DNA of 64,000 nt from assembly GCA_016707705.1 (NCBI GenBank), contig JADJHD010000001.1:62001-126000 (forward strand). The letters are read 5' to 3'. This stretch comes from Bacteroidales bacterium (GTDB taxonomy: Bacteria; Bacteroidota; Bacteroidia; Bacteroidales; UBA4417). The notes under the pieces were generated by a model. It saw only the letters and a list, made by a program, of their open reading frames with translations, did no database searches and had not been told where the DNA came from. This document shows, piece after piece, positions 1 through 10,127 of the stretch. The position numbers were made by a program, and so were the translations under genes. Positions within the stretch are counted from its first letter, which is position 1; each line of letters begins with the position of its first letter.

Positions 1-2344
1 TTCCTGAATGGGGCAGGAGGGTCCCCTGAATTGAAACGCCATCACAGCTTATGCTATTAACACCTTTTTCAACGCTCTCAGGATTTTTTACTTCAATAAT
101 ATAACGGGTTCCGCGATAAATGCGCTCGGCTTTAAATGATTTCCAATGAGTTGGAACCGCGGGATCAATCAGTAATCCGGCATAGGTCGGACGAATACCA
201 AGCAAGTAATCATAGCTTACCCTATACATCCATGCAGCAGAACCTGTTTGCCAGGAATGGCTTGCCCTGCCTGGTTCAGAGTGCTCATTGCTGGTGATAT
301 ACTGTGAATATACATAGGGTTCGGCAACAAAAATATCGCTATCAATTCGATTTGGCAGCATCTTCTTGAAGTAATCAAAAGCCTGATTGCTGCGACCCAG
401 CATGGTTTCAGCCTGAATTACCCAGGTGGTGGGATGGCAGAATACAGCTCCGTTCTCCTTTTTACCCCAGACACAGCGGGTCACAAGACCAATATTGGGA
501 TCTATTTCTTTCCATGCCGGGGAGCATTTCTTTGGTCCCTCAGGTGAATCGAGGTATTTTTTAACACTGTCCATAGCAGTGAATAACCTGCCCTGATCAG
601 GGAAACCCGCCAGTACAGGCCATATCTGGGTATTCAGGAATATCTTTCCGTACTTGTTTTCCTTTGAGCCAACCTTGCGGTTCTTTTCTCCGAATGCGCG
701 GATATACCATTCTCCATCCCAGCAATTATCTTCAACTGCTTTTACCAGATTATCCCTGACTGCATTTACCTCAACTGCTTCCTTTTCTCTTCCAGTGTAC
801 TCCAGTAGTTCAATAAACAATTTCAGCATGGCAGCATAGAACATTCCACCCCACACGCTTTCACCACCATCTTCACCACCAATGTAATCAAGGGTATCGT
901 TCCAGTCACCTCTTCCAAAGATAGGCAGTCCATGAGCACCCAGGTTATTCTTAGCATAGTTGACTACCGCAAACATATGATTCAGAATGCTGTCGGATTC
1001 ACCATCAATAAAGGTCTGCTGATCCTCAAGCAGACTGAAATCACCGGTTTCCTTTACATATTCTGTTACTGCCAACATATACCACAATGGATCATCGCAA
1101 TGGTATGTGAATTCTCCCTGACCGTCGCCATGGAAATGATGGTACACTTTCCCATCCTTGCGCATCTGCCTTGATAGCAGCCTGATTCGTTCCTTTGCCT
1201 TTTCCGGATTGGAAATTGTAACAGCGATGGTATCCTGGGAGGTATCCCTGAAACCGAATCCACGTCCTATTCCCCAGTAATAGAAACTGATTACCCTGCC
1301 AACCTCAAAGGCAACCTTAGCCTGGTAAGGGAGCCAGTATTTCATGAAAATATTCACATCCTCATCAGGTGTGTCAACGGTTGTATGGGCAAAATAGTTA
1401 TCCCATTGTGCGCAGACTTCCCTGAAAGCCTTATCTGCTTCTTCTGTGTTGTGGTATTTCCTGACCTTGCTTTCCTTTAATTCATCGAAGCGGGTCTTTT
1501 CAATCACACCAAGACTGAAAATCAGATCTATATCCTGCCCGGGCTGCAATTCGATATCCACCTTCAATGCATTCACTACATTGCCAAAATCGGTTTCCCT
1601 GTTGCTCAGGTTCTCTTTTTCAATGCTTTCAGGATTGTTCTCATTGCGGTAAGCACCAAGAAATCTCTCCCTGACGGTTTCAAAACTTGCTACCGGATGA
1701 TTCACGGTGAAGAAAGTCCATTGATCCCATTCCTTGTTTTCCTGCTGCTGGGTCCCCTTGGTTTGGGTTACCCAATAGGTTTTTGTGGAGAACAAAGCAT
1801 TTAAATCCTTTTCAAAGTGTGAACGGTTAAAATGCTGATCATCGCACTGATTGATCAGGTCGACCAAAGCGTGACCCAATGCAAGTTCCACATATCCATA
1901 TACAGCAAGTTTTCTTGGCTTGCCTGAGTTGTTTTTCAGTTTTGCCTTCCAGATTTCCTGATCATCATCCTGAGGGACGAAGAAAAGAACTGAAGATTCT
2001 ATACCATCAACATTTGATTCTGCTCTTGTATATCCAAAGCCATGAGCGACGGTATAGCTGTCGGCATGCTTTCCAACAGGTTGCCAGGTGAGGCTCCATA
2101 CTTCACCGCTTTCCAGGTCCTTTACATATAAATATTTTCCAGGCCTGTCGGGTGGAACTTCATTGATTCTGTACCTGGTAATCCTGCCATGCAAGGGACT
2201 TTTAAAGTAGCTGATGCCCCCGCCATTATTTGAAATGGTTGAAAAATACCTGCCATTATAGATGTAGTTAATCCAAGGCGAGGGTGTTTTTGGATTGGTG
2301 ATGATGTATTCTTTTCCGTCCTTACTGAAATGTCCGTAGTTCAT
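1..2344 (-). CDS. GH94 glycoside phosphorylase (cellobiose-phosphorylase-like), 3' end cut by window edge
   Basis: The frame is open from an ATG at 2342-2344 to the window edge, giving about 781 residues with the C-terminus missing. GH94 enzymes phosphorolyse beta-linked disaccharides such as cellobiose to a sugar 1-phosphate plus free sugar. The central part carries the family pattern: GFRDTSQD, then FGRGDWNDTLD, whose first Asp is the expected general acid, and later an HPTTWVIQAE stretch. There is no signal peptide, so it should be cytoplasmic. It is the last visible gene of a minus-strand set with a sodium/solute symporter, a GH123-like protein and galM, which suggests that imported oligosaccharides are split inside the cell. 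Cellobiose, cellodextrin, laminaribiose or chitobiose could all be the substrate; the family call is firm but the substrate is not. Confidence 0.85.
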   Translation of the reverse strand, partial: MNYGHFSKDGKEYIITNPKTPSPWINYIYNGRYFSTISNNGGGISYFKSPLHGRITRYRINEVPPDRPGKYLYVKDLESGEVWSLTWQPVGKHADSYTVAHGFGYTRAESNVDGIESSVLFFVPQDDDQEIWKAKLKNNSGKPRKLAVYGYVELALGHALVDLINQCDDQHFNRSHFEKDLNALFSTKTYWVTQTKGTQQQENKEWDQWTFFTVNHPVASFETVRERFLGAYRNENNPESIEKENLSNRETDFGNVVNALKVDIELQPGQDIDLIFSLGVIEKTRFDELKESKVRKYHNTEEADKAFREVCAQWDNYFAHTTVDTPDEDVNIFMKYWLPYQAKVAFEVGRVISFYYWGIGRGFGFRDTSQDTIAVTISNPEKAKERIRLLSRQMRKDGKVYHHFHGDGQGEFTYHCDDPLWYMLAVTEYVKETGDFSLLEDQQTFIDGESDSILNHMFAVVNYAKNNLGAHGLPIFGRGDWNDTLDYIGGEDGGESVWGGMFYAAMLKLFIELLEYTGREKEAVEVNAVRDNLVKAVEDNCWDGEWYIRAFGEKNRKVGSKENKYGKIFLNTQIWPVLAGFPDQGRLFTAMDSVKKYLDSPEGPKKCSPAWKEIDPNIGLVTRCVWGKKENGAVFCHPTTWVIQAETMLGRSNQAFDYFKKMLPNRIDSDIFVAEPYVYSQYITSNEHSEPGRASHSWQTGSAAWMYRVSYDYLLGIRPTYAGLLIDPAVPTHWKSFKAERIYRGTRYIIEVKNPESVEKGVNSISCDGVSIQGTLLPHSG

Positions 2345-2447
2345 ATTGTTTTACTTCGATTCTGTATTTAGTTAATGTTTTGATATAAAGTTGGATAGGC
2401 TGATCTTTTCATGCTGCCTCAGTTGGATCATGAGTTTTGCAATACTG

Positions 2448-4379
2448 TTATTGATCAGCTTTCTTCACAAATCCATCATCCTTGTGGTCGCGGATATTGT
2501 GACGAAGGGCGTAGATCATCTCCTTGAGATTCTTAAGTCCACCTATTGTAAACCAAACCGTTACAATTATTGAGGCTCCAAGGAAGAGGTAAGTGTAAAC
2601 TTTCCAGAACCCAAACCACTGCTCATTGGTAAATGGTTTCACGAAGAAATAGAAGAGTGTTCCCACAAAGAATACCAATACCCAGGCAGCTGTCCAGCCT
2701 GTAGTAGCCCAGTAAATTGCCTTATCACCACGTGTGAATTCCTTGGTTGGTGCAAGAACTTTCCATCCTCTCACAACTTCCTGCGATCCGGAGGAATGGT
2801 CTTCCTTAACCTCATATTCGCCGCGATGCAGCAGCCTGTCGAGGTTAAATGCCTTGGTAGGAGTAAGAAGGGAAACTATAACATACACAATGGAAGCGAG
2901 CACCATGGCCATAAACCATCCCCACTGACCATTAATCGGAAAATCGGGGATCATCTGGTTAAGTAGGATGTTGAAAGATGCAGTGAGCGCTCCAGTGATC
3001 ATGGCTGCCCAGGCTGCAGGAGTAGTGCCCTTTTTCCAGTACAGCCCTCCAATAATGACAGCACCCGATCCACCAACGAAGATGGCACCGGAGATATTCA
3101 GGAAGAGGAATACCTTTTCTGTTTGCCTGAAGAGTATGCTCAGAATGAAAATGCTGATTCCCACACCAAGAATGGAAAGTTTCAGGTATTTCAGATGTTC
3201 CTTGGGTTCAAAGGGTTTCTGACGGATTGGCATAACAACATCCTGGATAAAAATGCTTCCCCAGGAATGCATATAGGTGTTATGGCAGGTGATGGCTGCT
3301 GCAAGCATGATGGCTGCAAAGGCGCCTTTCAGTCCGACCGGAAGCAGGTAATTCAATACGAGGGGAACCTTTAACTGGCTCTGATCAGCCGGCGCAATTC
3401 CGGCCAGAAGTGTATTGATGTTGTCGGCAATTACCTTGTAGTTTTCGTGATGGAAGATGGTGTAGGCAACAATAGGCACAATCATCAGGAAGAGTCCCCA
3501 TTGCGGAACCAATCTCCAGTTGGTGAGTACATCGGCCATCTTGGCTTCATGGGCACTCTTGGCTGCAATATTGAATGAGGAGTTACCCTGCCAGGACAGC
3601 TTGGTGTAAATCAATCCGAACATACCTATAAAGAAGAACCAGGGATTGAAATCCTGCACCTCCCCGGCATCAAAGGGATTTATAAGTGATTGTCCTGCTG
3701 GTGCTGACTGTATTGCAGTGCCTATATCTGTCCAGCCAACTTTTACAAGCAGAAGGATAACAATAATAACGAATACGATATTGACGAAAACTCCCTGAAT
3801 GAAATCAGTGAACATTACAGCTATATGTCCCCCGGTGAAAATGAAGTAGAGTGGAACCAGCACCATTACCGCAGTTGTCAGGATATAGGTGATGGAGTAG
3901 GGACCTATATGTCCGATTTCAGGGATTCCGCAGAAATAGATGAAGAACTTGGCGCTTACTGCCGGGAAAATAATCATGTTCACAATCCCGGAAAGGAAGG
4001 CCAGCATTCCTGCAAATATCCTGAAGGAACGGCTGTATCGCATTTCGAAGAACTGAGCCATGGTCAGAGCCCTTGTTTGCCTGAAACGGTAAACCACCCA
4101 ACCGGTAACACTGATGGTGACCAGGATGACGGCAGTTGGCATTTCCCACCATCTGGAATTGAATCCTGCATTGAAGTTCTGCTCAAGAGCACCAACCACG
4201 GTAATGGCTCCCAAAGCTGCTGTCCCATGGAACATTGAAATAATGTATCTCCCGCCGGTTCGTCCCGTGGCAAGAAAATCGCTTACACTCTTCATGAGAC
4301 TCTTGCTCAGGAATACCATTCCCATCATTAAGGCGAAGAGTATCAGAATAATTGACCAGTCTATCCAGGTTAAATTCAT
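2448..4379 (-). CDS. Sodium:solute symporter (SSS) family transporter
   Basis: A 643-residue polytopic inner-membrane protein with about 14 hydrophobic segments from residue 8 onward. It begins with the typical SSS arrangement: a first helix near residues 8-28, then a polar loop with ATGRTGGRY leading to the sodium-binding second helix. The middle has GNSSFNIAAKSAHEA, like the loop in sugar SSS transporters. The length fits the longer bacterial SGLT-like members. It would import a sugar or other small solute with Na+. It lies 103 nt upstream of the GH94 phosphorylase and 27 nt downstream of the GH123-like gene on the same strand, so import of a sugar product is a fair inference. The substrate cannot be read from sequence. 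Confidence 0.88.
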   Translation of the reverse strand: MNLTWIDWSIILILFALMMGMVFLSKSLMKSVSDFLATGRTGGRYIISMFHGTAALGAITVVGALEQNFNAGFNSRWWEMPTAVILVTISVTGWVVYRFRQTRALTMAQFFEMRYSRSFRIFAGMLAFLSGIVNMIIFPAVSAKFFIYFCGIPEIGHIGPYSITYILTTAVMVLVPLYFIFTGGHIAVMFTDFIQGVFVNIVFVIIVILLLVKVGWTDIGTAIQSAPAGQSLINPFDAGEVQDFNPWFFFIGMFGLIYTKLSWQGNSSFNIAAKSAHEAKMADVLTNWRLVPQWGLFLMIVPIVAYTIFHHENYKVIADNINTLLAGIAPADQSQLKVPLVLNYLLPVGLKGAFAAIMLAAAITCHNTYMHSWGSIFIQDVVMPIRQKPFEPKEHLKYLKLSILGVGISIFILSILFRQTEKVFLFLNISGAIFVGGSGAVIIGGLYWKKGTTPAAWAAMITGALTASFNILLNQMIPDFPINGQWGWFMAMVLASIVYVIVSLLTPTKAFNLDRLLHRGEYEVKEDHSSGSQEVVRGWKVLAPTKEFTRGDKAIYWATTGWTAAWVLVFFVGTLFYFFVKPFTNEQWFGFWKVYTYLFLGASIIVTVWFTIGGLKNLKEMIYALRHNIRDHKDDGFVKKADQ

Positions 4380-4406
4380 AAATGTCGTCTTATCGGATTT
4401 AAAAAA

Positions 4407-6086
4407 TTAGTTCGAAAGGGCGGTAAGTATTTTTATTCTTTTGTCACGAAATGCCTGAACATTGCAGTCATACAGGTCAATGCCCGCTACTACACTTCCA
4501 GCAATCTGTGAAGCCAGTTCAGGGTTCTTTTCTTCAAGCATCTTTAGGAGCTCATAGTCACAGATTCCATCGCGCATGGCTTCAAGCCGGATTGAACTGT
4601 ATAATTCCATATTCCCGGGATAAACTATATGCGAATCTCCTGCCGGTAGCACATTGCATGAGACTTCGATGATTCCGGATACATCTCCAAACGGATCATC
4701 ATTCCAGTAATTATAACCCCAGTGAAGATAACCTGTTGCACCAAAACGATAGTTGATCCAATGAAGCAGTCGGGTTTGGATAAGAGGCAGTTCAATAAAA
4801 CGGTTGGCAAAATTTCCCTGTGGGGCCAGACAGGTATAAAACCATACTTCCTTGCCGGCTTTTTGCTCCTGCTGGTAAAAGGAATAATTTTCCTTGAGGA
4901 AGTTTAACTGGGGGACCCAGATGTCAATGCTGCCGCTGAGCCCTGATGCATGATTGGCTTCAATAATAGGAATGCCTGTCAGCATGGGGCGAATAAATGC
5001 AGAGATTTCCTTGTAGGAGTCTATATTGCTTTCAATGGGCTCATCTGCAATATGCTGGACGTAGATTTTATTCCACTTTTTGATAAAAAGATGTTCAATA
5101 AATGCCCGTGCAAACTGTGAGTAAAATGGCTTAACCTCAGGACTATCCAGTGATTTCAGTACAAGTTTGGAGGAGTCCCCGGTAAATTCCGGGACAGAAA
5201 GTCCAAAAGGTCCCATCCAGCCAGAGGTTCGGCCTCCGAGATGTCCGCCTTCAATTCTTTTGATATCTCCTTCATTCATCAGAATCTCAACCGTCTTGTC
5301 GAAATTGCTGAAATCAAAATTGTAGGAAACTCCTGACTTGGTAATCTTGCATAGCTCGAGAGGTGAGATCATAGCTACATTTTGCCTGTATTCCTTCATG
5401 CTGCGGGCAAAAAGTCGTATAACATCCCAATATTGATCAGAATATGGTTTAATATCATTGCCCTTATTCAGTTTCCTGAGTTTATCAGGATCAATAAACC
5501 ACCAGTTGGTTACCCAGAGTTTTTGGTCACCAAGACTTACATTATAGATTTTAAGTTTGATGGTTTTGCTGAAGGAAAAAGGCTTATCTCCTGATTTTCC
5601 GCTGAATACAACTTCTGTGCTATATTCTCCTGCGACCGCATCCTCAGGAATCTCAATGCTGATGAAAACCGGTTGATTGTCGAAGGCAGGAATGGTTGCC
5701 GGACAAACAGGCAAAAGGGGATCCGGGAAATATCCTGAAGCTGAAACCAGTCTGTCGCGGGATGGGGTAGGAGTATTTCGCCCATTTTTTACATAGCCTT
5801 CAAATAATACTTTTACAGGAAGGGCTTGTTTGCTTCCGGCATTAAAACTTTTGACGGTAACAGCAAGGCTGGAAGTCTTAAGCGAATTCCTGAAGATGAA
5901 CTGAAAGGAAGCATGTTCACCACGGGCGACATGAGCAGTAAATTCCTTATCCGGGAAATAACTTTGTTCCTTTAGAATTTTTTCCAGGGGATCTACCTGG
6001 GTAATAAAGATGGTTTCATCAGGTGTCCCGGGGAAAGCTACACCCAGAAAAGAAATCATCAGTAGGCTAAGCAGGAGTTTTTTCAT
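4407..6086 (-). CDS. GH123-like / DUF4091 domain protein, secreted
   Basis: 559 residues with an N-terminal signal peptide (MKKLLLSLLMISFLGVAFPG). Residues about 30-185 form a beta-sandwich-like region with the ISIEIPEDAVAGEY pattern seen in GH123 N-terminal domains. The rest looks like a TIM barrel with HIADEP at 345-350; Asp348-Glu349 matches the adjacent Asp-Glu pair that GH123 beta-N-acetylgalactosaminidases use for substrate-assisted catalysis. The C-terminal IRLEAMRDGICDYELL is the usual ending of DUF4091 proteins. It is exported and probably acts in the periplasm or at the surface. It sits in an operon-like row between galM and the symporter. True GH123 activity on HexNAc is possible, but the DUF4091 group is broader and the substrate is not established. 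Confidence 0.75.
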   Translation of the reverse strand: MKKLLLSLLMISFLGVAFPGTPDETIFITQVDPLEKILKEQSYFPDKEFTAHVARGEHASFQFIFRNSLKTSSLAVTVKSFNAGSKQALPVKVLFEGYVKNGRNTPTPSRDRLVSASGYFPDPLLPVCPATIPAFDNQPVFISIEIPEDAVAGEYSTEVVFSGKSGDKPFSFSKTIKLKIYNVSLGDQKLWVTNWWFIDPDKLRKLNKGNDIKPYSDQYWDVIRLFARSMKEYRQNVAMISPLELCKITKSGVSYNFDFSNFDKTVEILMNEGDIKRIEGGHLGGRTSGWMGPFGLSVPEFTGDSSKLVLKSLDSPEVKPFYSQFARAFIEHLFIKKWNKIYVQHIADEPIESNIDSYKEISAFIRPMLTGIPIIEANHASGLSGSIDIWVPQLNFLKENYSFYQQEQKAGKEVWFYTCLAPQGNFANRFIELPLIQTRLLHWINYRFGATGYLHWGYNYWNDDPFGDVSGIIEVSCNVLPAGDSHIVYPGNMELYSSIRLEAMRDGICDYELLKMLEEKNPELASQIAGSVVAGIDLYDCNVQAFRDKRIKILTALSN

Positions 6087-6110
6087 GGGCGAGGTATATA
6101 GATGAAGATT

Positions 6111-7151
6111 TTACAAAGTTGTGAATCGCCAGATTGTATTTGAACTGTATACCTGTCCGGGACGTAAAATTACATTCGGAAATTCCGGGTGGTTCATTGA
6201 ATCAGGGAAATGCTGTGTTTCAAGCGCAAAGGCATGATGCTTGAGGTAAGGCTTGCCCTGCTTTCCCCTGGTATTGCCATCAAACCAATTGGAGGTATAG
6301 AGCTGAACACCGGGTTCGGTTGTGAATATCTCCAGCACCCTTCCACTTTGAGTATCCCTGGCAGTAACAGCGTGCGCCAGATTCCCATCCTGATTCCTGA
6401 GTACATAATTATCATCATATCCCATCGGCAAATCATGAATCTTGTCACCTATAGGATGCAGATGTGTAAAATCAAACGGAGTTCCTTTTACAGGAAGGAG
6501 TTTTCCTGTTGGAATGCAATCTGGAGTAGTTTCAGTAATATAGTCAGCGTGAATCAGCAATTCCTGCTTGTAGATGTCTCCTGAGTTTTCGCCTGCCAGA
6601 TTGAAATAGCAGTGATTAGTGAAATTGACAGGTGTTGCCTTGTCAGTGGTAGCCATGAATTTCATGCTGAATTCATTGTGATTATTCAGACAATATTCAA
6701 TGCTGGCATCCAGATTGCCCGGGAATCCTTCCTCTCCATCAGCACTCACATAATGAAACCTGATGCAGGCTGTGTCCTTCTCCAGAAATGGCACAGCATC
6801 CCAGATTTTCTTGTCAAAGCCTTCAAAGCCGCCATGCAACTGATAATCGCCGGTATTTGCCGAAACATTGTATTCTGTTCCATCAATGCTGAATTTTGCT
6901 CCACCAATGCGATTGCAGGTTCTGCCAATAAGGCTTCCGAAATAGGCAGGATTTTTCTTCCATTCATCAGCATTGAAATAGCCGGTGACAATATCTTCCG
7001 ACTTACCTTTACTGTCAGGAACACTTAGGGAAAGGACTGTGCATCCGTAATTGGCAATCAAAATGCTGATTCCATGATCATTTTCAATCCTGAATACTTC
7101 TGCTCCAGGGATGTTGGATAGTGGTCCGGGTCCTTCAGTTGTGATTTTCAT
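6111..7151 (-). CDS. galM: Aldose 1-epimerase (galactose mutarotase)
   Basis: 346 residues, normal for GalM, with no signal peptide. It interconverts alpha and beta anomers of hexoses. The catalytic set is visible: LHGG with His106, NFTNHCYFNL with His180 (general acid), GYDDNY with Asp247, and ALETQHFPDS with Glu311 (general base). It is the first gene of the minus-strand carbohydrate set, 24 nt before the GH123-like gene, and is divergent from the GH3 gene with a 171-nt spacer. In this setting it would supply the right anomer after phosphorolysis or hydrolysis of imported sugars. A near-consensus minus-strand -7 box (TACCTTTC) lies around 7219-7226. Confidence 0.93.
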   Translation of the reverse strand: MKITTEGPGPLSNIPGAEVFRIENDHGISILIANYGCTVLSLSVPDSKGKSEDIVTGYFNADEWKKNPAYFGSLIGRTCNRIGGAKFSIDGTEYNVSANTGDYQLHGGFEGFDKKIWDAVPFLEKDTACIRFHYVSADGEEGFPGNLDASIEYCLNNHNEFSMKFMATTDKATPVNFTNHCYFNLAGENSGDIYKQELLIHADYITETTPDCIPTGKLLPVKGTPFDFTHLHPIGDKIHDLPMGYDDNYVLRNQDGNLAHAVTARDTQSGRVLEIFTTEPGVQLYTSNWFDGNTRGKQGKPYLKHHAFALETQHFPDSMNHPEFPNVILRPGQVYSSNTIWRFTTL

Positions 7152-7290
7152 TTGTGCGTTTTTGGAAGAAAATATCCCTTTCGGGCGGTAGTTAGGTGAG
7201 AATACTCGATTCTGCGATCTGAAAGGTACAAATTTATTATTTTCGGAATTCTTGTCAGCATTTAAATGAAAAAATATTATTTAGTCTTAT

Positions 7291-7298
7291 TAACTTTG
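7291..7298 (+). promoter_or_regulatory. Bacteroidota-type -7 box for the GH3 gene
   Basis: TAACTTTG matches the TAnnTTTG -7 consensus of the Bacteroidota primary sigma factor. It lies 25 nt before the ATG at 7323, giving a short leader. The -33 element is weak. Confidence 0.5.
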
Positions 7299-7322
7299 TA
7301 AGAAATATTTTAAACATACCTT

Positions 7323-9575
7323 ATGAATACCAAATCTTCCTTCCTTCGGACTTTTCTCCTCTTGTCAGGATTTTTGTTGCTGATTTCTATCGGCGGACAA
7401 GCACAGACCCAAAAATCTGATGTTGCTGCCGACTTTCCATTCATGAATCCAAATCTGCCTCTGCAAGTGCGGGTGGATGATCTGGTAAGTCGTATGACAT
7501 TAGAGGAGAAGGTTGGACAGATGCAGTACACTGCACCGGCAATTCCACATTTGGGTATTCCTGAATATAATTGGTGGAATGAATGCCTTCATGGCGTTGC
7601 CAGAAATGGGGTAGCTACGGTTTTTCCCCAGGCAATCGGGATGGCAGCTACCTGGAACACGGAACTGATTAAGCAGGAAGCTGACGTTATCGCTACCGAA
7701 GCAAGGGCTAAGTATTATGAAGCAGTGGCTGCAGGACAGCGAGGCATTTACCAGGGACTTACATTCTGGTCGCCAAACATCAATATCTTCAGGGATCCGA
7801 GATGGGGCAGGGGACAAGAGACCTACGGAGAGGATCCATTCCTGACCAGTCAGATTGGAAAGGCATTTGTCCAGGGACTTCAGGGAAATGATCCCAAATA
7901 TTTCAAGGTGATTTCCACTGCAAAGCATTTTGCTGTTCATTCCGGACCGGAGTCAGAAAGGCACCGCTTTGATGCATGGCCATCACTTCGCGATTTATAT
8001 GATACTTATCTTCCTGCTTTTGAGGTTCTTGTGAAGGATGCTGAAGTGTACTCCGTGATGAGTTGCTACAATAGGGTGTATGGAGTTCCGAGTTCGGCAA
8101 ACAGCTTCCTTTTCGAGAAAATCTTGCGTAACGACTGGGGCTTCAAGGGTTATGTGGTATCAGATTGCTGGGCTATTTCTGATATCTACAGCTTTCACAA
8201 TTTTGTACCTACTGCAGAAAAAGCTTCAAGTCTTTCAGTCAGGGCAGGAGTAGACCTTGCCTGCGGTCCGGAATATGGAGCTCTTGTGAATGCTGTAAAG
8301 CTTGGCTACCTTGATGAATATCATATCAACACTGCAGTAAAGCGATTGATGGAAGCCAGATTCCGTCTTGGACTCTTTGATCCGCCTTCAATGGTTCCCT
8401 ATGCAGCAATTGCACCTTCAGCCAATAACACTCCTGAACATCGTCAGCTAGCAAGGAAACTTGCTGAGGAAAGCATAGTCCTTCTGAAGAATGAGAACAA
8501 TTTGCTGCCTCTGAGCAACCGTTTTAAGACTATTGCCGTTATCGGACCTTATGCTGAGGATACCAGCGTTCTGCTTGGCAATTACAACGGAACGCCTTCA
8601 AATCCTGTAACCCTTTTGCAGGGATTAAAGACCGAAGCAGGCAAAGGAGTGAAAGTTATTTATGCTAAAGGTGTCGACCGTCCTGAAATTCTGGCCTCAA
8701 GAATTGGAGAATCAGGAAAAATAGCAGATGATGCAATTTCGGCAGGAATGGAAGCAGAAGCTATGAAAATAGCCTCCAAATCTGATATTATCATTTTTGC
8801 CGGTGGTATTTCTCCAAACCTTGAAGGTGAGGAAATGGATGTTAAGGTTGCCGGTTTCAAGGGAGGCGACCGTACTTCCCTCGATCTGCCTGCATCTCAG
8901 CAAGCCCTGCTTGAGAAATTATCCGGACTTGGCAAGCCAATAGTATTTGTATTGACCAATGGAAGCGCTATAGGAATCAAATGGGCATCGGAGCATGTTC
9001 CTGCAATCGTTGAAAGCTGGTACCCCGGAGAGGAAGGTGGTGCTGCAGTGGCAGATGTAATTTATGGGAAGTATAATCCTTCCGGACGCTTACCGGTCAC
9101 ATTCTATAATTCGGTGGATGATTTACCAGCCTTTGAGAATTATTCAATGGAAGGCAGGACTTACCGCTATTTCCGCAAACAAGCCCTTTTCCCATTTGGT
9201 TATGGATTGAGTTATTCCAGTTTTGTTTACTCTGGTGCAAGTCTGGATAAAACGCTGGTTTCAGCCAACGAAAGCCTTCAGGTTAGCGTTAAAGTTAAGA
9301 ATGCCGGCAAACTGAAAGGAGCCGAAGTAACTCAGATTTATGTCACTCAACCTGCTGGAATTGAGGGTCAGCCAATAAAATCGCTGGTTGGATTTAGTAA
9401 GAATGAGATTTTGGCCGGTGAAACCGCAACTATCACCCTGAATATTCCTGTCAGCAGGTTCAGGCATTATGAACCGGCAACCGGACAATATGAGATCGCA
9501 AGCGGTACCTATGAATTGCAGATCGGGACATCGTCAGCAGATATCCGTCAGAAAATTGCTTTTGCGGTAAAATAA
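7323..9575 (+). CDS. Glycoside hydrolase family 3 (beta-glucosidase/beta-xylosidase type), secreted
   Basis: 750 residues with a signal peptide (about 1-28, ending GGQAQ). Order: GH3 N-terminal barrel (about 50-350), GH3 C-terminal alpha/beta sandwich (about 385-610), fibronectin-III-like domain (about 640-745). The nucleophile is Asp281 in VVSDCWAISD. The EGEEMDV...GFKGGDR segment near 501-516 holds the likely acid/base Glu. WNECLHGVAR and ATVFPQAIGMAATWN are typical of the xylosidase/glucosidase branch of GH3. It removes non-reducing beta-linked glucose or xylose, probably in the periplasm. It diverges from the galM/GH94 operon, which fits a shared oligosaccharide pathway. Glucosidase versus xylosidase cannot be settled from sequence alone. 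Confidence 0.9.
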   Translation: MNTKSSFLRTFLLLSGFLLLISIGGQAQTQKSDVAADFPFMNPNLPLQVRVDDLVSRMTLEEKVGQMQYTAPAIPHLGIPEYNWWNECLHGVARNGVATVFPQAIGMAATWNTELIKQEADVIATEARAKYYEAVAAGQRGIYQGLTFWSPNINIFRDPRWGRGQETYGEDPFLTSQIGKAFVQGLQGNDPKYFKVISTAKHFAVHSGPESERHRFDAWPSLRDLYDTYLPAFEVLVKDAEVYSVMSCYNRVYGVPSSANSFLFEKILRNDWGFKGYVVSDCWAISDIYSFHNFVPTAEKASSLSVRAGVDLACGPEYGALVNAVKLGYLDEYHINTAVKRLMEARFRLGLFDPPSMVPYAAIAPSANNTPEHRQLARKLAEESIVLLKNENNLLPLSNRFKTIAVIGPYAEDTSVLLGNYNGTPSNPVTLLQGLKTEAGKGVKVIYAKGVDRPEILASRIGESGKIADDAISAGMEAEAMKIASKSDIIIFAGGISPNLEGEEMDVKVAGFKGGDRTSLDLPASQQALLEKLSGLGKPIVFVLTNGSAIGIKWASEHVPAIVESWYPGEEGGAAVADVIYGKYNPSGRLPVTFYNSVDDLPAFENYSMEGRTYRYFRKQALFPFGYGLSYSSFVYSGASLDKTLVSANESLQVSVKVKNAGKLKGAEVTQIYVTQPAGIEGQPIKSLVGFSKNEILAGETATITLNIPVSRFRHYEPATGQYEIASGTYELQIGTSSADIRQKIAFAVK

Positions 9576-9631
9576 TTCGTGTTGTTAAGGTATTGAGATT
9601 AGCCTGATATTCTGGCTTGGAATTCCTTTGC

Positions 9632-10090
9632 CTATGAAAGAATGAGCACAAGGAATTGCATCATAAATCCGACACTTAGAAGTATGGCAGCAATAATCAG
9701 GGAGCTTTTTCTAAGCTGCTGATCTTCCAATAGTTTCCTGGTTAAGGGAATAGAAATATTCCTTTCAAGAAAAAGCTTAATTCGTTTGAAGAAAAGAATG
9801 AGCATCATGTAGAGAAAGGTTGAGATGCCTATCGCCCAATAAAATGAATGCATGTCGCTGATTTCAATTCCTTCAAATCCGCCTTTAATCCCGAGGTAAA
9901 CGCCACGAATCAGGAACAAGATTCCATAGGTTGCAACTATGATTCCGAGAAGTATTATGGGAAACAGGGTCAAGGTGTTTCTCAGTCCCTTTTCAAAGCG
10001 TTTCAAATTGTTTTCGCCAAGCAGTTCCGGGGCTGCCATCCAGAAGGAAATGAACTGAAGCAGCATTCCCAGGGCATTGATCCATTTCAT
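9632..10090 (-). CDS. Small four-helix membrane protein, unknown function
   Basis: 152 residues with four clear hydrophobic segments (about 5-22, 41-68, 83-101, 130-150), separated by short basic or polar loops such as FFKRIKLFLERN. There is no motif that I recognise. It is convergent with GH3 (56-nt gap) and 37 nt downstream of another membrane-protein gene on the same strand, so the two are probably co-transcribed. I can say only that it is an integral inner-membrane protein. Confidence 0.6.
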   Translation of the reverse strand: MKWINALGMLLQFISFWMAAPELLGENNLKRFEKGLRNTLTLFPIILLGIIVATYGILFLIRGVYLGIKGGFEGIEISDMHSFYWAIGISTFLYMMLILFFKRIKLFLERNISIPLTRKLLEDQQLRKSSLIIAAILLSVGFMMQFLVLILS

Positions 10091-10127
10091 GTTTAAAGGG
10101 CTTGTGTTAAGATAAAATAAGGCAGTA

